A stretch of DNA of 64,000 nt. It comes from Ophiocordyceps camponoti-saundersi (nom. inval.). Lineage: Eukaryota > Ascomycota > Sordariomycetes > Hypocreales > Ophiocordycipitaceae. The notes beneath the pieces are model-generated. The model did no database searches, was not told the origin of the DNA, and saw nothing but the letters and a program-made list of their open reading frames with translations. A program made the translations under genes and the position numbers. Position 1 is the first letter of the stretch. Every line of letters begins with the position of its first letter. Shown here piece by piece: positions 43,854 to 56,430 of the stretch. The DNA lies in NCBI GenBank assembly GCA_003339415.1, contig PDHQ01000009.1:280106-344105 (forward strand), given 5' to 3'.

Positions 43854-46846
43854 TGTTTTGCGGAGGGATGTCGGGACAGCGGCGACTTTGGTTCCGATGC
43901 TGCGATGAGCGTCTTGTCTCTGGGGACAAGGCTGATGGGCGGATCACACTCTGAGGACGTGTAGAGTAGGTAGATAGCATTTCGTTGTAGAAGAAACGGA
44001 CTGCACATTAGTCGCAATGACTCAAGCCTGGACGTAGACTACACAAGTCATCGTTGTCTAGGTAGGTAGGTAGGCAGGCTATTCGAGAGCCCTCTTCTAT
44101 GCCTGAACAACTACCTAACAAGTGGCAGGGTTGTGATACGTTGAGTGTGACGAATGGGTGACAAAGTGGGCTGGTTCCTGAATTGGAGCTGTAACTAGGT
44201 ACGTAGGTAGTAGGCATGTATGTACGGATATGCATAACCCGTTTGGATGATAAATAGGTCAATTCAGCTGATGGGGACTCAAATGGCGTCATGCTCGTTG
44301 GTTACGCTGTGATTGAAGTGTTCTGGCATTGGATACGGTGATGCTTGCGAGAGTCAGGCCTACAATCGAGCTGAGTGGAGGCAGTTTGCCACAGATAGAG
44401 TGGCCACAGATGGAGCGATGGATTGCGGCTGAGCAGACGGCAAGAAGGGGAATCGAGATGATTCCATGACCTTGCCGCCATTCACACCCTTTCGTGTCAG
44501 CGGGACAGCGGTAGAGGGATTGATAGTCCGGCCTTATCTTGTCCGGGACATGTGGGATAGGTGGTGTATGTATCCGTACTGTGTCTCCCTGTAAGCGACG
44601 AAGGCATGTGAGACTGCTGAAGATATCGCACCGTATGAGCTCCGTATATGTCACTCTTTCTTTCGGGGAAATACAAAGATTTCAATTCGAATCATGATGC
44701 GGATATAGAGGGAGAGAGAAGAGGAGAGTGAAGAGTAGTTGTGGGTGTGAAGCGTCAAGTGACCGTGGACGAAGCGGCGAGAGTCATCATCCGACCGCGT
44801 CACGATGTCGCATCCTGCTGAAGAGAGGTGCTACTAGTGACGGATCTAATTTTTGGGGGGGTGGTGGGTGATGATGGCGAACCGCTTTTGCCGTGCATAT
44901 TCTATGTGTACCTAGGTAGGTATGTACGGAGTCTGTACGCATGTATCAAGGTAGAAAATATGGTTAACAGAAGGGCCTGTTTGGCAAGTCAATGAGAAAA
45001 GTGAAGAAGCAAACAAAGCAGAGAAGAAAAAGGAAATTAACAGACGATCTACAGAGTATCCGTAGGCAGACGAACAAACATGTGCCAAGATACGGATATT
45101 TTTAACTACCTACCTACTAACGTACGGATAGTGAATACCGAGGCATGCTTTTCATCCCCGATCCTCCATTACGTAGGTAGGTAGGTAGGCAGTCCGTATG
45201 GATGGACGGGAATTTCGACGCTTAGCTGCGAGGGGCATAGCCGCATAACCGTCTTTTTGTTTCGGAGCCCCGGTCCTGTGACTCACAACATCCTGGCAGG
45301 GCAGAGACGAAGTCAATGAGACGGAGGACGGAGTTACGAGAGAAGTTGTCCTCTTTCGCAGGACTTGTTACACAGGGGAATGCTAGAAACTAGGAGCTAG
45401 GAATGCCATTGGCTGAGAAGGGCAAAAGGAAAAGAGCTATTTGGGCGAAAAGTGAGCTGAAGAAACTGTCTGTGATGCCAATTCCCTCTTCGATGGATGG
45501 ACGATGGAGCTTATTTTTTTTGTTTTCCCATTGGACTTATCAAGTGAGGCGGACGTTGTGCTGTTTGGTGTGACCCGCTGATGAGTTGTTGTCTTGAGGG
45601 TTCACCGGGGGAAGAGAGGGGAAAGGGGGGGGTGTGGATGGGAGAAGAGGCTTGGCTCTTAAGGGGGGAAAAGGCGGAGTGGATGTCATCGTTAAAGGAC
45701 AATAAAGGAGAGAAATTGAAAGAGAGGGAAAAATTGAGATAATAGAAAAGGATAGGATAGACAATAGGAAGCTGAAGGAATCGACAGAGGAGCGGACTTT
45801 ACACATACACACAGCGAGAGAGATAGATAGGGGAAGGGGGGGGGGGGGGAAGCACGAACGGTATAGGGTAGGTGGCCAACCCGCTCAATCCCGGCGGGAC
45901 AGATGACCTTTTAGCACTGGACAGCTGACTAGACTCTAGTGACTCTGGAGTAGAGGGGGGGGGCGTGCGTCTATGCAGGGCCGACCCGCCGAAGAAGGCT
46001 ATGGCCGGCAGATGGAGGAGAAGGAGGAGGCATGGCCTTTGCAGGGGAAGGTATAAAAAAGCAGGCTTTGTAGGCGCAATGCATGCATGCATGTCTGCCC
46101 ATACATATCATATATGTACATACTACGGATCAGTACGATGTAATTGTATCCGAATGGATATACTTTCCGTACTATGTAGGCAGAAAGTATTGTTAGCAGT
46201 AGCACGTTTTAAAAAAGAGTGAAAGTTTCTTCCTGCATGCTGCTAATGGAGGATCGGTAGAGGTAAGAAGAAAGGTAGCAAGTCTGTCCGCCTCGTTCGA
46301 AGAGCGCTTCCTTGGCGATTGACGGTGACGTGCTTGGCGGCGGGCCGGCGGGGAGGGGAAAGCGGACGTGCGAATATCAGCCCCGGGAGAGCCCATCTGG
46401 GGATGAGGTGGTAACAGATACTCCATACACACTGTACTAATATATGTACACTATCGTATGTGTGTAAGACTGAGACATGGTTCTTGATCGCCACCGAGCC
46501 TGTGATCCGCCGCTTATTTTTCTTCTTGGTGCATATTTGGATGCAGATTCTAAATCGCTTTCATAGGTTGGATGAGATAAAGTTGCGAGAAGGAAAGGAA
46601 AAAGAAAGGAAACACAGAACAGAGGCTGTGTCTTCCATCTTCTTCACAGTTACTCTGTACAGACGTGTGTAGGTCGAATATACATACCGATAGCCTACTA
46701 TCTTTCCCCGTCTTACCTAAGGCTGGCCTCGCTTCTGCGCCCACTCCACCTCTTCCCCACTCCACTCCCCTCCCCCCCTCTCTCCTACGACACCCCCCCT
46801 CTTCTAGTCTAGCAGACAGGACCCTATCCAGCTCGTCCCACCCCCT

Positions 46847-46876
46847 TCCTCCTCCTCCTCCTCCTCCTCCTCCTCT
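46847..46876 (+). repeat. (CCT)n microsatellite
   Basis: About ten consecutive CCT/CTC units in a pyrimidine-rich leader. Confidence 0.8.
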
Positions 46877-47747
46877 TTGTCCTCCTTTGCTCTACCCTTC
46901 TTCTTCTACTTCTTCTTCTTCATTCTCTTCGTCTGCTTATTTTCTTGCCTGCTGTTTTACTCCGCTCATCGCAACTGCTACGCTCTAACACTCTCCGTCT
47001 CTTAAGTTTCACTCGTCCCAAAACCTCTTCTCTTCTTTCTTCCGTCTTCTCTTCCTTCTCTTTCCCCCCCAAACAATCGACACAATACGCCTCTACGGAG
47101 ACGCAAAAAGGCACCGTGCGGCTTGCAAACGCCTCTTGTTTCCATTGAAGCAGGATTCGAGTTTCTTGGCCCGCTTCGTCATCCATTCTCGTCGTCGTCG
47201 TCATCGCCCCTCCGTCCGCTGAGCTGCCCAATCTTCTCTTTTAACCCCCGGCCCCCCCTCTCCTCGTCTCCTATACAAGTGCCCGTGGGCGCCTCGCAAT
47301 CCATTGGCAAACGAACACCGCAAATAAAACAGGGAAGATTAAAAAACAGGAGTCATCCTACACGGTACCGTCAGTCCGATTCCTTGATTACTACTTAACG
47401 CCCCAATCACCGTCTTCGCTGGCTCTTTGTCCCCTCTCCTTGCGGAGGGCGTGTGCGCGTTCGCGTGCCTGCGTCTTCCGTGCTGGCCGCCACCTAACGC
47501 TTTCGCACGCATCATCCCCATCGGGTATCAACGAGGCACAAGCAACACACAAATTGTCAGCTACCTCTTGCCACGCAATCAATCGCTTTCGCTTTACTGC
47601 CAATGAGCGCTCTCAATTCCGCCCTGCGCCTATTGACAACGACAATCCATTCGACCTCATCCATTCACCCCCCCCCCCCCCCAAACAAAACAAAAAAAAA
47701 AAAAAAAAAAGAACAAACACAAATCAACGCTAACAAACAAAAAACAA

Positions 47748-47757
47748 NNNNNNNNNN
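47748..47757. other. Assembly gap (10 N)
   Basis: Ten N characters, flanked on both sides by versions of the same ~145-bp sequence (47541-47692 and 47758-47903). This points to overlapping contig ends rather than missing DNA. Confidence 0.9.
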
Positions 47758-48084
47758 CAACCCACACACAAATTTTCAGCCACCCCTTGCCCCGCAAAAA
47801 ACCGCTTTCGCTTTCCTCCCAATGGGCCCCCCCAATCCCCCCCGGCCCCTTTTGACAACGACAATCCATTCGCCCTCATCCATTCCCCCCCCCCCCCCCC
47901 CCCGGTCAATAGGCACGTCAACAACAATTGCCTGACTCTTCGTCTGCTTGCTCACTGGCTTTTCCCCTCCCCTTCCTCCTCCTCCTCCTCCTCCTCTTCT
48001 TCTTACCCTTCCTCTTCTTTTTCTTCACTTCACTCATCATCTTCGCCACCATCTGACAACTAATTCACCTCAACAATTGCCGCC

Positions 48085-49476
48085 ATGGCTGACAAACCAG
48101 TGCATGGTCATCCGCACTCTTCCAGCGCCTTCGACAAGAGCCCAAGCTCCGTCGCTACCTGGCAGACCGTAGCAAACCAGCCCAATAACGTCTCTTTCTC
48201 CGCCTCCCCTTATTCAGCCCCCAACCTGCGTCCGCTCGACTCCTTCAAGACGTCCATGGCACCGCCTCCCCTGCCGACGAAGGCTTCACTCGGGCCCAGG
48301 AAGGTCGAAATCAATAGCCTCATGTCGCCACCTGACGCTTTCCTCGACAGCTTTGCGCCCTTCGCGGCTAAGAACATGCCCGCAAACATCACGCCGCCGT
48401 CGGCACAGCAGCCGCTGAGAGGAACGCCACCTCAGCAGCAGCCTCTCATGTCGCCGCCCGTCTCGCCTTACAGCAAGCCCACCGTCGCCAACACATCACC
48501 GGCCGCGCCGCGGCCCCAAACGTCGCCGCCGCCATCGGCTCATCAAGTCAAGGACCCTGTTTTGTACCCGGCCGAGGACGCCTCGCCGACGAACTTGTCC
48601 CAGCCGCCGCTCTTCGCGCCCGCCGAGTCGGACCACCAGCGCATCATCGACCAGCACATCGGCGCCCGTCTCCAGACCATTTTTGCCGACGTCTCGCCGC
48701 CGCGCCGCGAGGACTACGAACTGGCTCTGACCTTTCGCTCCCAGGTCATGAAGCTCTATAACGCCGATCGCAGATCTTGGCTGCGCCAGGAACGGGCTTT
48801 CCTCGAGGCCGACCGGCGCGCCCGTGCCCGTGGCCATCACGTTATCATGCCGGCCAAGCCCGTCGCCGTCATCAAGCCCTCGAGGCCGCAGCGCGATCGC
48901 GCCGTCAGGGCTCATCCCGTCAATCCGCGCCAGATGCGCAACCATAGCCAGCAGCATCAGCAGGGGCAGGGGCAACGGCAGCACCCCCACCAACTCCATG
49001 TCGCGGCCGCCGCCCCACCCGCGACGACCGTGCCCGCCAAGACGCCCGCTGCGGTCCGCGTTAGCGCCACCCCGGAACCTTCGCGCCGGATCGTCGCCCC
49101 CAATCGCGAAGATAAGGACTTCGACGCGCTGCCCAACTTTTGCCCTCCGACGAGCTCGCTTCCCAACCGTCCCAACAGCCTCAAGGTGGACTGGAAGGGC
49201 CAGCCCATCGACCTGAGCAACGATCGCAACGCCCACCTCCTGCATCCCGACGAGTTGATGCTTGCTGGCAACCTGCGGCTGGACTGCGCCACCTATTTGA
49301 CGAGCAAGCGGCGCATCTTTGAGCGACGCCTCCAATGTCTTCGCACCGGTAAGGAGTTCCGCAAGACGGACGCTCAGCAAGCGTGCAAGATCGACGTCAA
49401 TAAGGCATCGAAGCTCTGGACGGCGTTTGAAAAGGTCGGCTGGCTCGACGCCGAATGGGTGCGCAAGTACTTGTAA
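48085..49476 (+). CDS. SWIRM-domain chromatin protein
   Basis: An intronless protein of 463 residues. The N-terminal two thirds are Pro/Ser/Gln-rich and probably disordered, with INSLMSPPDAFLDSF as a conserved-looking short motif. The C-terminal ~95 residues form a SWIRM domain (LHPDELMLAGNLRLDCATYL, RRIFERRLQ, ACKIDVNKASKLWTAF, ending WVRKYL). SWIRM domains bind DNA or partner proteins in histone-modifying complexes. Fungal relatives include yeast Fun19 and fission yeast Laf2 of a Clr6/Rpd3-type deacetylase. The assignment to a given complex is inference. Confidence 0.9.
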   Translation: MADKPVHGHPHSSSAFDKSPSSVATWQTVANQPNNVSFSASPYSAPNLRPLDSFKTSMAPPPLPTKASLGPRKVEINSLMSPPDAFLDSFAPFAAKNMPANITPPSAQQPLRGTPPQQQPLMSPPVSPYSKPTVANTSPAAPRPQTSPPPSAHQVKDPVLYPAEDASPTNLSQPPLFAPAESDHQRIIDQHIGARLQTIFADVSPPRREDYELALTFRSQVMKLYNADRRSWLRQERAFLEADRRARARGHHVIMPAKPVAVIKPSRPQRDRAVRAHPVNPRQMRNHSQQHQQGQGQRQHPHQLHVAAAAPPATTVPAKTPAAVRVSATPEPSRRIVAPNREDKDFDALPNFCPPTSSLPNRPNSLKVDWKGQPIDLSNDRNAHLLHPDELMLAGNLRLDCATYLTSKRRIFERRLQCLRTGKEFRKTDAQQACKIDVNKASKLWTAFEKVGWLDAEWVRKYL

Positions 49477-52400
49477 GGCCCGTCGTAAGACTGGCTACCT
49501 ACGGATGCGCAGAAGACATTTCCTTTATGTTCTTTTCCTCAGTTTCCCTTCTTTATCGTTCACATTGTTCTTCGTTTCGTTTTCCCCTTTTCTTCCTTCC
49601 ACTACGAATACGCATAACTCTTTTGATCTTTACGACGTCGACGCTCATCACGACCCCCCTCTCAGCTACAGGCTAGCCAGCGCTTTGTCACTGCATGACT
49701 TTAAAGGGTCATCATCTCGTTCTTCCTTCTTCATCCTCAATTATCCAGCTCGATTTGTTACCTCAAATTACGATTATACCACAGCCTCGACGAACGATAC
49801 CCGGAGTGCGACGCGCGGTCACCATCTCGTACCCCCCACTCCACATTTTCCTTTTCGTCCTGCTTTTCTTTAGTACCGATTGTTTCCCTTTTTTCTTTGC
49901 CTACCACTCAGCCTTATGTCCTATCTGTGGCCAGGATGTCATGCGCCAAGAGTGGACCCTCTTGCCCTGACGTTGACGTCATTCCTGCGGAGGACGAGGC
50001 TTCAGGATATTGCATATTTTTTTTGGCGTTCTCGTCTACCCACCGGTTTTGTTTTGTTCTGTCACGAACAGAGGCAGATGGACAGGGAGGCAGAATGACA
50101 AGTCGATAAAGTTGATTTGTATCAAGGAGAAACACAGACGGACAACTTGGACCCTGCGTCATGAAGCTGCGGGGACCCCTGATGATGATCACACCGACAC
50201 ATTAAATATACTACATATCCAGATACACAGGATGGCAATGAATCAGGACGACGCAGCAACGGGGGCAATACACAATTCTTTGACCCTCTTCCTCATCTTG
50301 GTCTTGAGTCTTTTAAGCGGAAGTGAGGTATTGATATGTATGTATAGCAACGGTATAGATGCCGAGCTATATATATATACACGTAAAAGACTCCCTTGTT
50401 CTGATACGACGAAATAAGACGCGAGATATAAGACGGAGACAAGGGGAAGAAAAAAGTAAATCAGGGTCAAAAAGAAAGGCTTCTCAGCCCTACCGAATGC
50501 AGCGATGGCTTGCAGGGCGGCACGAGCGGGGGAAAGGAGGGGGGGTGTTGCGATGGTGCTGGGGGGACAAGTGCAGACTGGGGGCGGGAATTGATCAGGA
50601 GGGGGTTTACGGATAGAGAGGGGGGGAATACGAGATTTGGGGTGGTGATGACTGGTTTTTGCATGTGTTGTGACTGTAATGAGGCTTGAGCTTGGATGAG
50701 TGTGAATGAGTGAGCGTTTATTTGCGTGTTGGTAATTGTCGGTAAGATGAATGAGATTTTGTTCTTCTCTTTGTGTGCCATGTGTGTCGGTATGCATAAC
50801 CTGTACATACTACATAGGTATGCGTGTGTTGTGCCGGTGAGAATGAGATACTGAGTTGTCAAGTTGAAGAGTTGGAATATGTTTATATCGTGTCGTACTA
50901 TGAGTAGGTATCTTAGGTTGGTAGGTGTGTACCTAGGCAGTAAACGTACCCATGATCTCTATCAGTTGATTTACGTGTGATGCTTCTCATGACTCAGAAA
51001 CGTGGGTTGGAATACATGGCTTCGCGCCGGCTGCTTTGAATAGAGAATGCATCTACCTGCGAGGCAGTGGAAGACTTTCTTTAGTATTTCCTCGTTATGT
51101 ACACGACGACTACATCATGCAGCGTCTTTCTTAGTGGAGAAATCGAATACAGATTGCCTTTGGCATGTGCTCGCTAGAAGGGTGGCTGGTTTTAGGTTGA
51201 ACACATCATGGGATCTCGTCTGCACTCCTTTTCGGCCGAGTGGACCAACTCGTCCAGCATCTGATGCTGACGCCCCCAGAAAAGTTTCCGAAGCCACGAT
51301 TGTCTCTTTACTTTTAAAGTACAGTTTGCCATTGCACGCACCGACGTGTCGTGGCGTGCTGGCTGGAGCGATCCGGGAGGCAATCAGGTGCTGGTATAAC
51401 TTGCGCTACGATCGGCGCCTTGCGCCCATTGATGTCGACGACGGACTGTACAGTAGCATGTCGGATCATTGATATCTATTCTGGAAACAAAACTTATTTC
51501 ACGGCTAGTCATTACGGCTATTCTGATCATACGTCGCTTGGGAGAAACATGGGCACGATTCAGTAACGCTGTGTAAGTGTAGCAATTAAAGTACCTATCT
51601 AGGTGGGTATGTATGTATGGGTGTGTGTGTGTTTGTATGTATTTATTTAACGCCAGAGAAGGGTATTATTCTCTACCTCCTCTTCGCTACGTTTAACAGA
51701 CGAGAGATCTTATACCAGCGCTTCGCTCACAGTGACGGCGTTCACGGCCCGGGCCATGAAGCCTCTGACGCATGTCTTGGAGAAGTGACGGAGGAAATCC
51801 GTATTCAGTGCAAAGGACTTGAATAGCCCCAGAAGTAGCCGAACCATGGGACGACTCTTTTGTTGCTCGTGAGCGCTTTTATGGTTGCGTAATATCTTGT
51901 TATCGCGGATGAAAGGCTGGAGTATAAAACTTTCAAGTCTCTGGCGCTCTCCTTATAGGTACTAGTAGGTAGCAGATCGGAAAGGATCTTTTGCATCATA
52001 TCTCATCAATTGCGCAACTGAGGCCGTAATTATATGAGGTGGCTTGCCGTCCTGAACTATGTACCTGTTAAGCATACTTGGCGATAGGTAACTAAAACTC
52101 CCCCTTGAGTATTAATGAACAGCGTGGCAATTGGTGGAAGTTGTATGGTCCGACTCGGCGGCGGTAAGAACAGCCAGTAATTCCCCCCCCGACACCAATC
52201 AGTTGCCCCTCGTGGTTGTCAGGCGTTTAAGAACCGAGACATCTGCCTGCTTCGAATACGCTTGTTTCTGCTTCCTCGAGCCCTTGATCAGAGGGACGTA
52301 TCTCAATTCACGAGGGCTTCTTGGACCATCTCCCCGTCTCTCCTATATGCCCTACAGCTTTCTGGGTCATCAGCTGAGGCATACATGATGTTGATAATCG

Positions 52401-52699
52401 AAGGGGCAATTTGAAGCATAAGAAGAGGTGTTGATAGGGGTAACTTAGTGCTGCGAATAATGAGAAAGGCGGTAGAGAGATATTTTCCGTATGCCTGCTA
52501 TCTTATCAATAGGGGGAAATGAAGAAAAAAAAGGATCCCATTGCCTGCCGTGTCTGCTGGTGCCGGCCATAACAGCCAGGATTGTAACGGGAATTGTTAC
52601 CGTTTTCGGGTAAGATCTTAAACCAGTGAGATAGGGATAGTTAAGAATCTTCGTCTTCTGGGTTGGTCAAAGCGTAAACTTCCTTCGTTCCACGATGGA
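49477..52699. other. Gene-poor spacer
   Basis: No supported gene in about 3.2 kb. Frames at 50243-50797 (-) and 51047-51472 (+) lack family signs, plausible starts or splice structure. TACC/TATG-rich microsatellite pieces occur around 50800-50945 and 51595-51650. Confidence 0.4.
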
Positions 52700-53480
52700 C
52701 TCCAATGATGAAAGTAGCTGATCGCTACTGGTGTAAGAGCGGGGATTTGGTGAGACGACACCTGAGGTCTGACACAATCATTCTTCCCACGAACACGATC
52801 ATCACGTCCTGTATCAATCATGTACGTCGAAACTCTTTGCCACCTCGATATAATGAGCGACATGTGGAAGGCTGGCTCGGACAACCTCCCACATCGTGAT
52901 AGCTTCAGGTCTGTTCTTCGAGGCACCCTTTCTCGAATGATGTTATCGAGCTCTAGAGCTGGGAGAGCCTTATGCTTTGTTAATGATGCGTCGAATTCTT
53001 TTTGTTTAGGCAGTCGTCGGCGATGGATATTATGAGCGGAGGGATGAAGCGATTGTTGTTGTTTTTCTCTTCATCCACGCCCAGCAAGGTTCTATGGGGT
53101 TAAGATCAGGTGAATTACCACACCAAGGAAGGCGATCATCGCCGTAAAGTTAATAAAGTCGTTAAAAGGCGTAATAATAAGAAGGCGTTTCGTCTTTCTG
53201 AACCAGAATACTGCCGCCAGGTAAATAGTTCTTAGGGTCTTTGCAAAGGCAAAAAACCAGAAGATACTTTTGATAGCGATACCAGTCGATACCGCCCCTT
53301 TGTAGCTTTGTGAGATAAATTCCCGGTTTTTTGATCCCATCGCCATTGAGGCTTTTTCCCGGGAAGTTGACGAAGTCGAAGGCTTAGCATACCGTTATTG
53401 ACTTCCCACTGTTCGTGAAGTACCGGCTCGAAGCTCGGCTCCCTGCCGTCCTGCACCACCGACTTATAACCTCGCGCCAC
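52700..53480 (-). pseudogene. Decayed Tc1/mariner-like DDE transposase
   Basis: On the minus strand, pieces of an ascomycete Tc1-like transposase lie in order but in different frames. GKKPQWRWDQKTG is near 53370-53330, a DWYRYQKYLL-like piece near 53290, and a VQKDETPS-like piece with one catalytic Asp near 53190. LPWCGNSPDLNPIEPCWAWMK (the last DDE carboxylate region) is near 53130-53070. A charged C-terminus follows down to about 52700. Frameshifts and stops separate them, so no functional transposase is made. Terminal inverted repeats were not identified. Confidence 0.72.
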
Positions 53481-54150
53481 CGATCATTCCTCCACAGTTT
53501 GGTAAGACGGAGAACCGAAAGGTTCGTCTTCCCCTGGAGGTCAAGGCGGTCCACGATCATGTCAGTGAGGTCCTTTTCTTTACAGGTGACCTGCGGCAAT
53601 AGTGTCCCATCTTGGTTTCGATGCCCACTCTAGTTGTATCCAGATCTGTCCGTGACAGTCGGCTTTGGCTATAATCCGGAGACAGAAGGTGTGTAAATCT
53701 TGATGGTATAACGGCTCTAGGCTCGGCCCGCTGCCGTCCTGCACCACCGACTTATAACCTCGCGCCACCTATCATTCCTCCACAGTTTGGTAAGACGGAG
53801 AATCGAAAGGTTCGTCTTCCCGTGGAGGTCAAGGCGGTCCACGATCATGTTAGTGAGGTCCTTTTCTTTATAGGTGACCTGCGGTAATAGTGTCCCATCT
53901 TGGTTGAGATGCCCACTCTAGCTGAACCTGGAGACTGAAGTTGTGTAAATCTTTATGGTATAACGGCGCGAGGCTCGGCTCGCTGCCGTTCTGCACCACC
54001 GACTTATGACAGGTCGCCACCCATCATTCCTCCACAGTTTGGTAAGACGGAGAACCCTGGTCGTGGAGGTCCAGGCGTTCCACACCTTTTCTGTGCGGAT
54101 CATCTGTGGTAGCAGGGTCTCATCTTGTTGAGACGTCCACTCTAGTTGTG
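53420..54150. repeat. Three degenerate direct repeats, period about 250-290 bp
   Basis: The cores begin with CTGCCGTCCTGCACCACC-like sequence at about 53442, 53731 and 53983. They end at a CCCATCTTGGTT-like segment at about 53618, 53905 and 54130. Copies 1 and 2 are very similar; copy 3 is shorter and more diverged. They sit directly upstream (in transposase orientation) of the Tc1-like relic. On the minus strand all encode an RLTKLWRND..VISRWCRTA stretch, so they may be tandem copies of a once-coding segment. Confidence 0.75.
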
Positions 54151-54818
54151 CCCAGACCTGTCCGTGGCAGTCGGATTTGTCTATGACAGAAACGTAATTA
54201 GGTTGTGACGTGGCTTCAAATCGGTCATCGCTTTCTCGTGCACTTCGGCCAACTCCCGGGTCGTGTTTTTCTTCAAGGACTTTGTCGATGAAGGCAAGAT
54301 GGATCCAGGCTAAGCGACGTCTCCATATTCTGTAGATGCTGGTGATTTATCACAGAAATCCTTGGTCGTACGTATGCATGATCATTGTTGCTTTATCTAG
54401 TTCGATTTAATAAAGGAACTTATTGCAGTGTCGGATTTTCTCGCAGCTGCTGAAGAGAGTAATCAAGCTCCAGGATAGGGGTTGATGGTCGGAAGATTCG
54501 ACGGTGTCGGCAGAGACGATGGTATCGACAATACTGTGAAACAGAAAGTAGAAGACTCAATAAGCAGAGGTAGGTAGAAAGTGATTTAAGTTGAGAAGTA
54601 GGTAATAGGCATCTTTATTCGATCATCGCACACTATGCAATCCGAATGGTTATTAGTGCATGTCGTTGATTAGTGAAGTATGAATTGCTTCCCTTGTCAT
54701 CGTCTGCTGGCCTCCGCGTGCGACGATTCGTACTTTACCAGCTCGCCGTCTTCATCGTGCTCGTGATAAGAGTGGCGTCAGGGGCCTCTCTTGAGGTGAC
54801 ATGTCGTTCGCGTTCGGG
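54151..54818. other. Spacer
   Basis: No gene is recognised between the direct repeats and the small secreted-protein candidate. Confidence 0.4.
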
Positions 54819-55159
54819 TTAAAAGAGGAGGGCCATCGTGTTGGAGGGTGTGGAGGCATTCGAGGGGGCAGTTGAACGAAAGCTAGCGCAGCCTTTACCG
54901 TCTCTGGAACCACATCTTCGTCCGACACTCAAGTTGTGCCGCCGAGCCGGTGGAGGCGATGCCGACTGACGACCTCGTGAAGGGAGGCGCTTCTCCATCT
55001 TAATTTGAAAGACACTGCCCGGAAGACTTTTTTTGTCAGGCATTTCAGTTCTAACCTGAAGATTTGATGCTCGGCCACCATCAAAAGGGCAAAAAGAGGC
55101 GTAAAAAGGCAGGCAATATGAAGGTTGACGGTGGTAGCAGGTGTTTGGATCGAAATCAT
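54819..55159 (-). CDS. Candidate small secreted protein
   Basis: Minus-strand ATG at 55159 opens a stretch with a long hydrophobic core (VNLHIACLFTPLFALLMVA) that could serve as a signal peptide or membrane anchor. A 41-nt intron (donor GTTAGA, CTGAC branch, acceptor GGGCAG) would join it in phase to a Ser/Arg-rich 65-residue tail ending at 54819. The intron is short and the tail is low in information, so this is a weak prediction. Confidence 0.3.
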
Positions 55160-56430
55160 TGAGAGAAGAAGAAAGAGAGCAAGGACACCTTACTGCAATA
55201 TATGCCTCGCTTCGTAGTTTTTTTTGTTTCCACGAATCCGAATATATGGTATCGTGACTCCGAAGTTTTTCTTCTTCGACCCTTTTCCGGAGAGGTCTTC
55301 TCTATGCCACTTGTCAAGCCGTATCAATCAGGCTCTGTTGATCATTGTTCTTGACACCGACAAGTGTAGAGAAGAGTGTCTGAGAAGATGACGAGTCCAT
55401 CGATACAAGCGGCTGCGCATGGGGCACAGTTACGCGGAAAGTCGTTCGAGTTGTCGAGCTCTTTCTTTGGCATTCACTTGAGGGGCCGAGCCGACCCCGA
55501 CTGGCGTTTTCATTTCGCTGCCCGTAGCTCAGAAAACAACGACGGATCGAGATGGAGAGAGAAGAGCGTTTCAGAAGCAATCGTTCAGATTCTGTGATGA
55601 TGGTGCAAAGTTGAGAATCATGAGCAGAGTGTGTGGAATTTTGATACGAGAAAAAGAGGGAGAGAAAACCTTCTCTGTCACATGACTTACATATATTGCT
55701 TGAGGCAGAATGTCACGAAACCGTATCATGGGTACGATAGGTTCATCTTCTAACATCACCGTTTCATTCAAGCGGTTATCAACGGACATGTCCTATCTTC
55801 AGGCCTCTCTGCCTATCAGATGGACGGCTGGCCAGCTTGCCCGCCTTCTCTGCCGACCATACCCGTACACATACATACATGCATATGCGGAGTACGGATG
55901 CCTCAGTACGACATCTCTGCCGTCTATACGACGTCGTGCCCTCCATCTCGATATACATGGCTACCTATGCAAAGACCTGTCGTTGCATGACGGCACATGC
56001 GGCCGTCAAAGACATCTCTCCGGGAAGAAGAACGGCTTTGGCTAGTGAAAAAGATAGCTTCAAGTTCGAAAACAGCGTGTATAAGTTTGTTGAGTAGTTA
56101 CCTATTGCCAAGTGCTTTTCCTCGCCTTTCCCCCAAGTCGCACCGCAACTATGCCACCGTCAATACGGATGCATACTACCTATCCATCCATCCATCCATC
56201 CATCCATACATACCGATACCTATATATATGCATATACACACCCATTACCTACCTGCCTATACACACACATGCCATAATTATGTATGTATGTACACTGGGC
56301 GAGTCCATTATGCCAATCCATTACGCGTCGCAAAGTAATTCGCTGTCCGTCGTTGCGACACACCTATCATCAAGGCCGAAATTCCGTCACAAACACGCGA
56401 CAAGAGAGAAACGGAACAGAAGAGAACCAA
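55160..56430. other. Spacer
   Basis: No supported gene. A CATC tetranucleotide run lies at about 56183-56206, with TACATA-rich pieces at about 55863-55885 and 56206-56295. Confidence 0.4.

Larger units (their letters stand above)
43854..48084. other. Long spacer and CT-rich leader of the SWIRM gene
   Basis: 4.2 kb without a supported gene. It holds many TAGG/CCTA and TACGGA motifs (for example about 44060-44075, 44920-44935 and 45105-45190). A (CCT)n microsatellite lies at about 46847-46876, with long pyrimidine tracts from 46690 on. A 10-N gap lies at 47748-47757. The last ~1.3 kb probably includes the SWIRM-gene promoter and 5' leader. Confidence 0.5.

Noticed and set aside
44289..44685. 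Minus-strand frames in the long spacer
   Set aside because: No domain, weak composition and no splice support.
48496..49380. 294-codon open frame on the minus strand
   Set aside because: It is antisense to the SWIRM-domain gene, whose C-terminal domain is unmistakable. GC-rich coding DNA often leaves such open antisense frames.
50243..50797. 184-codon minus-strand frame
   Set aside because: Low-complexity composition, no domain, no conserved features; treated as chance.
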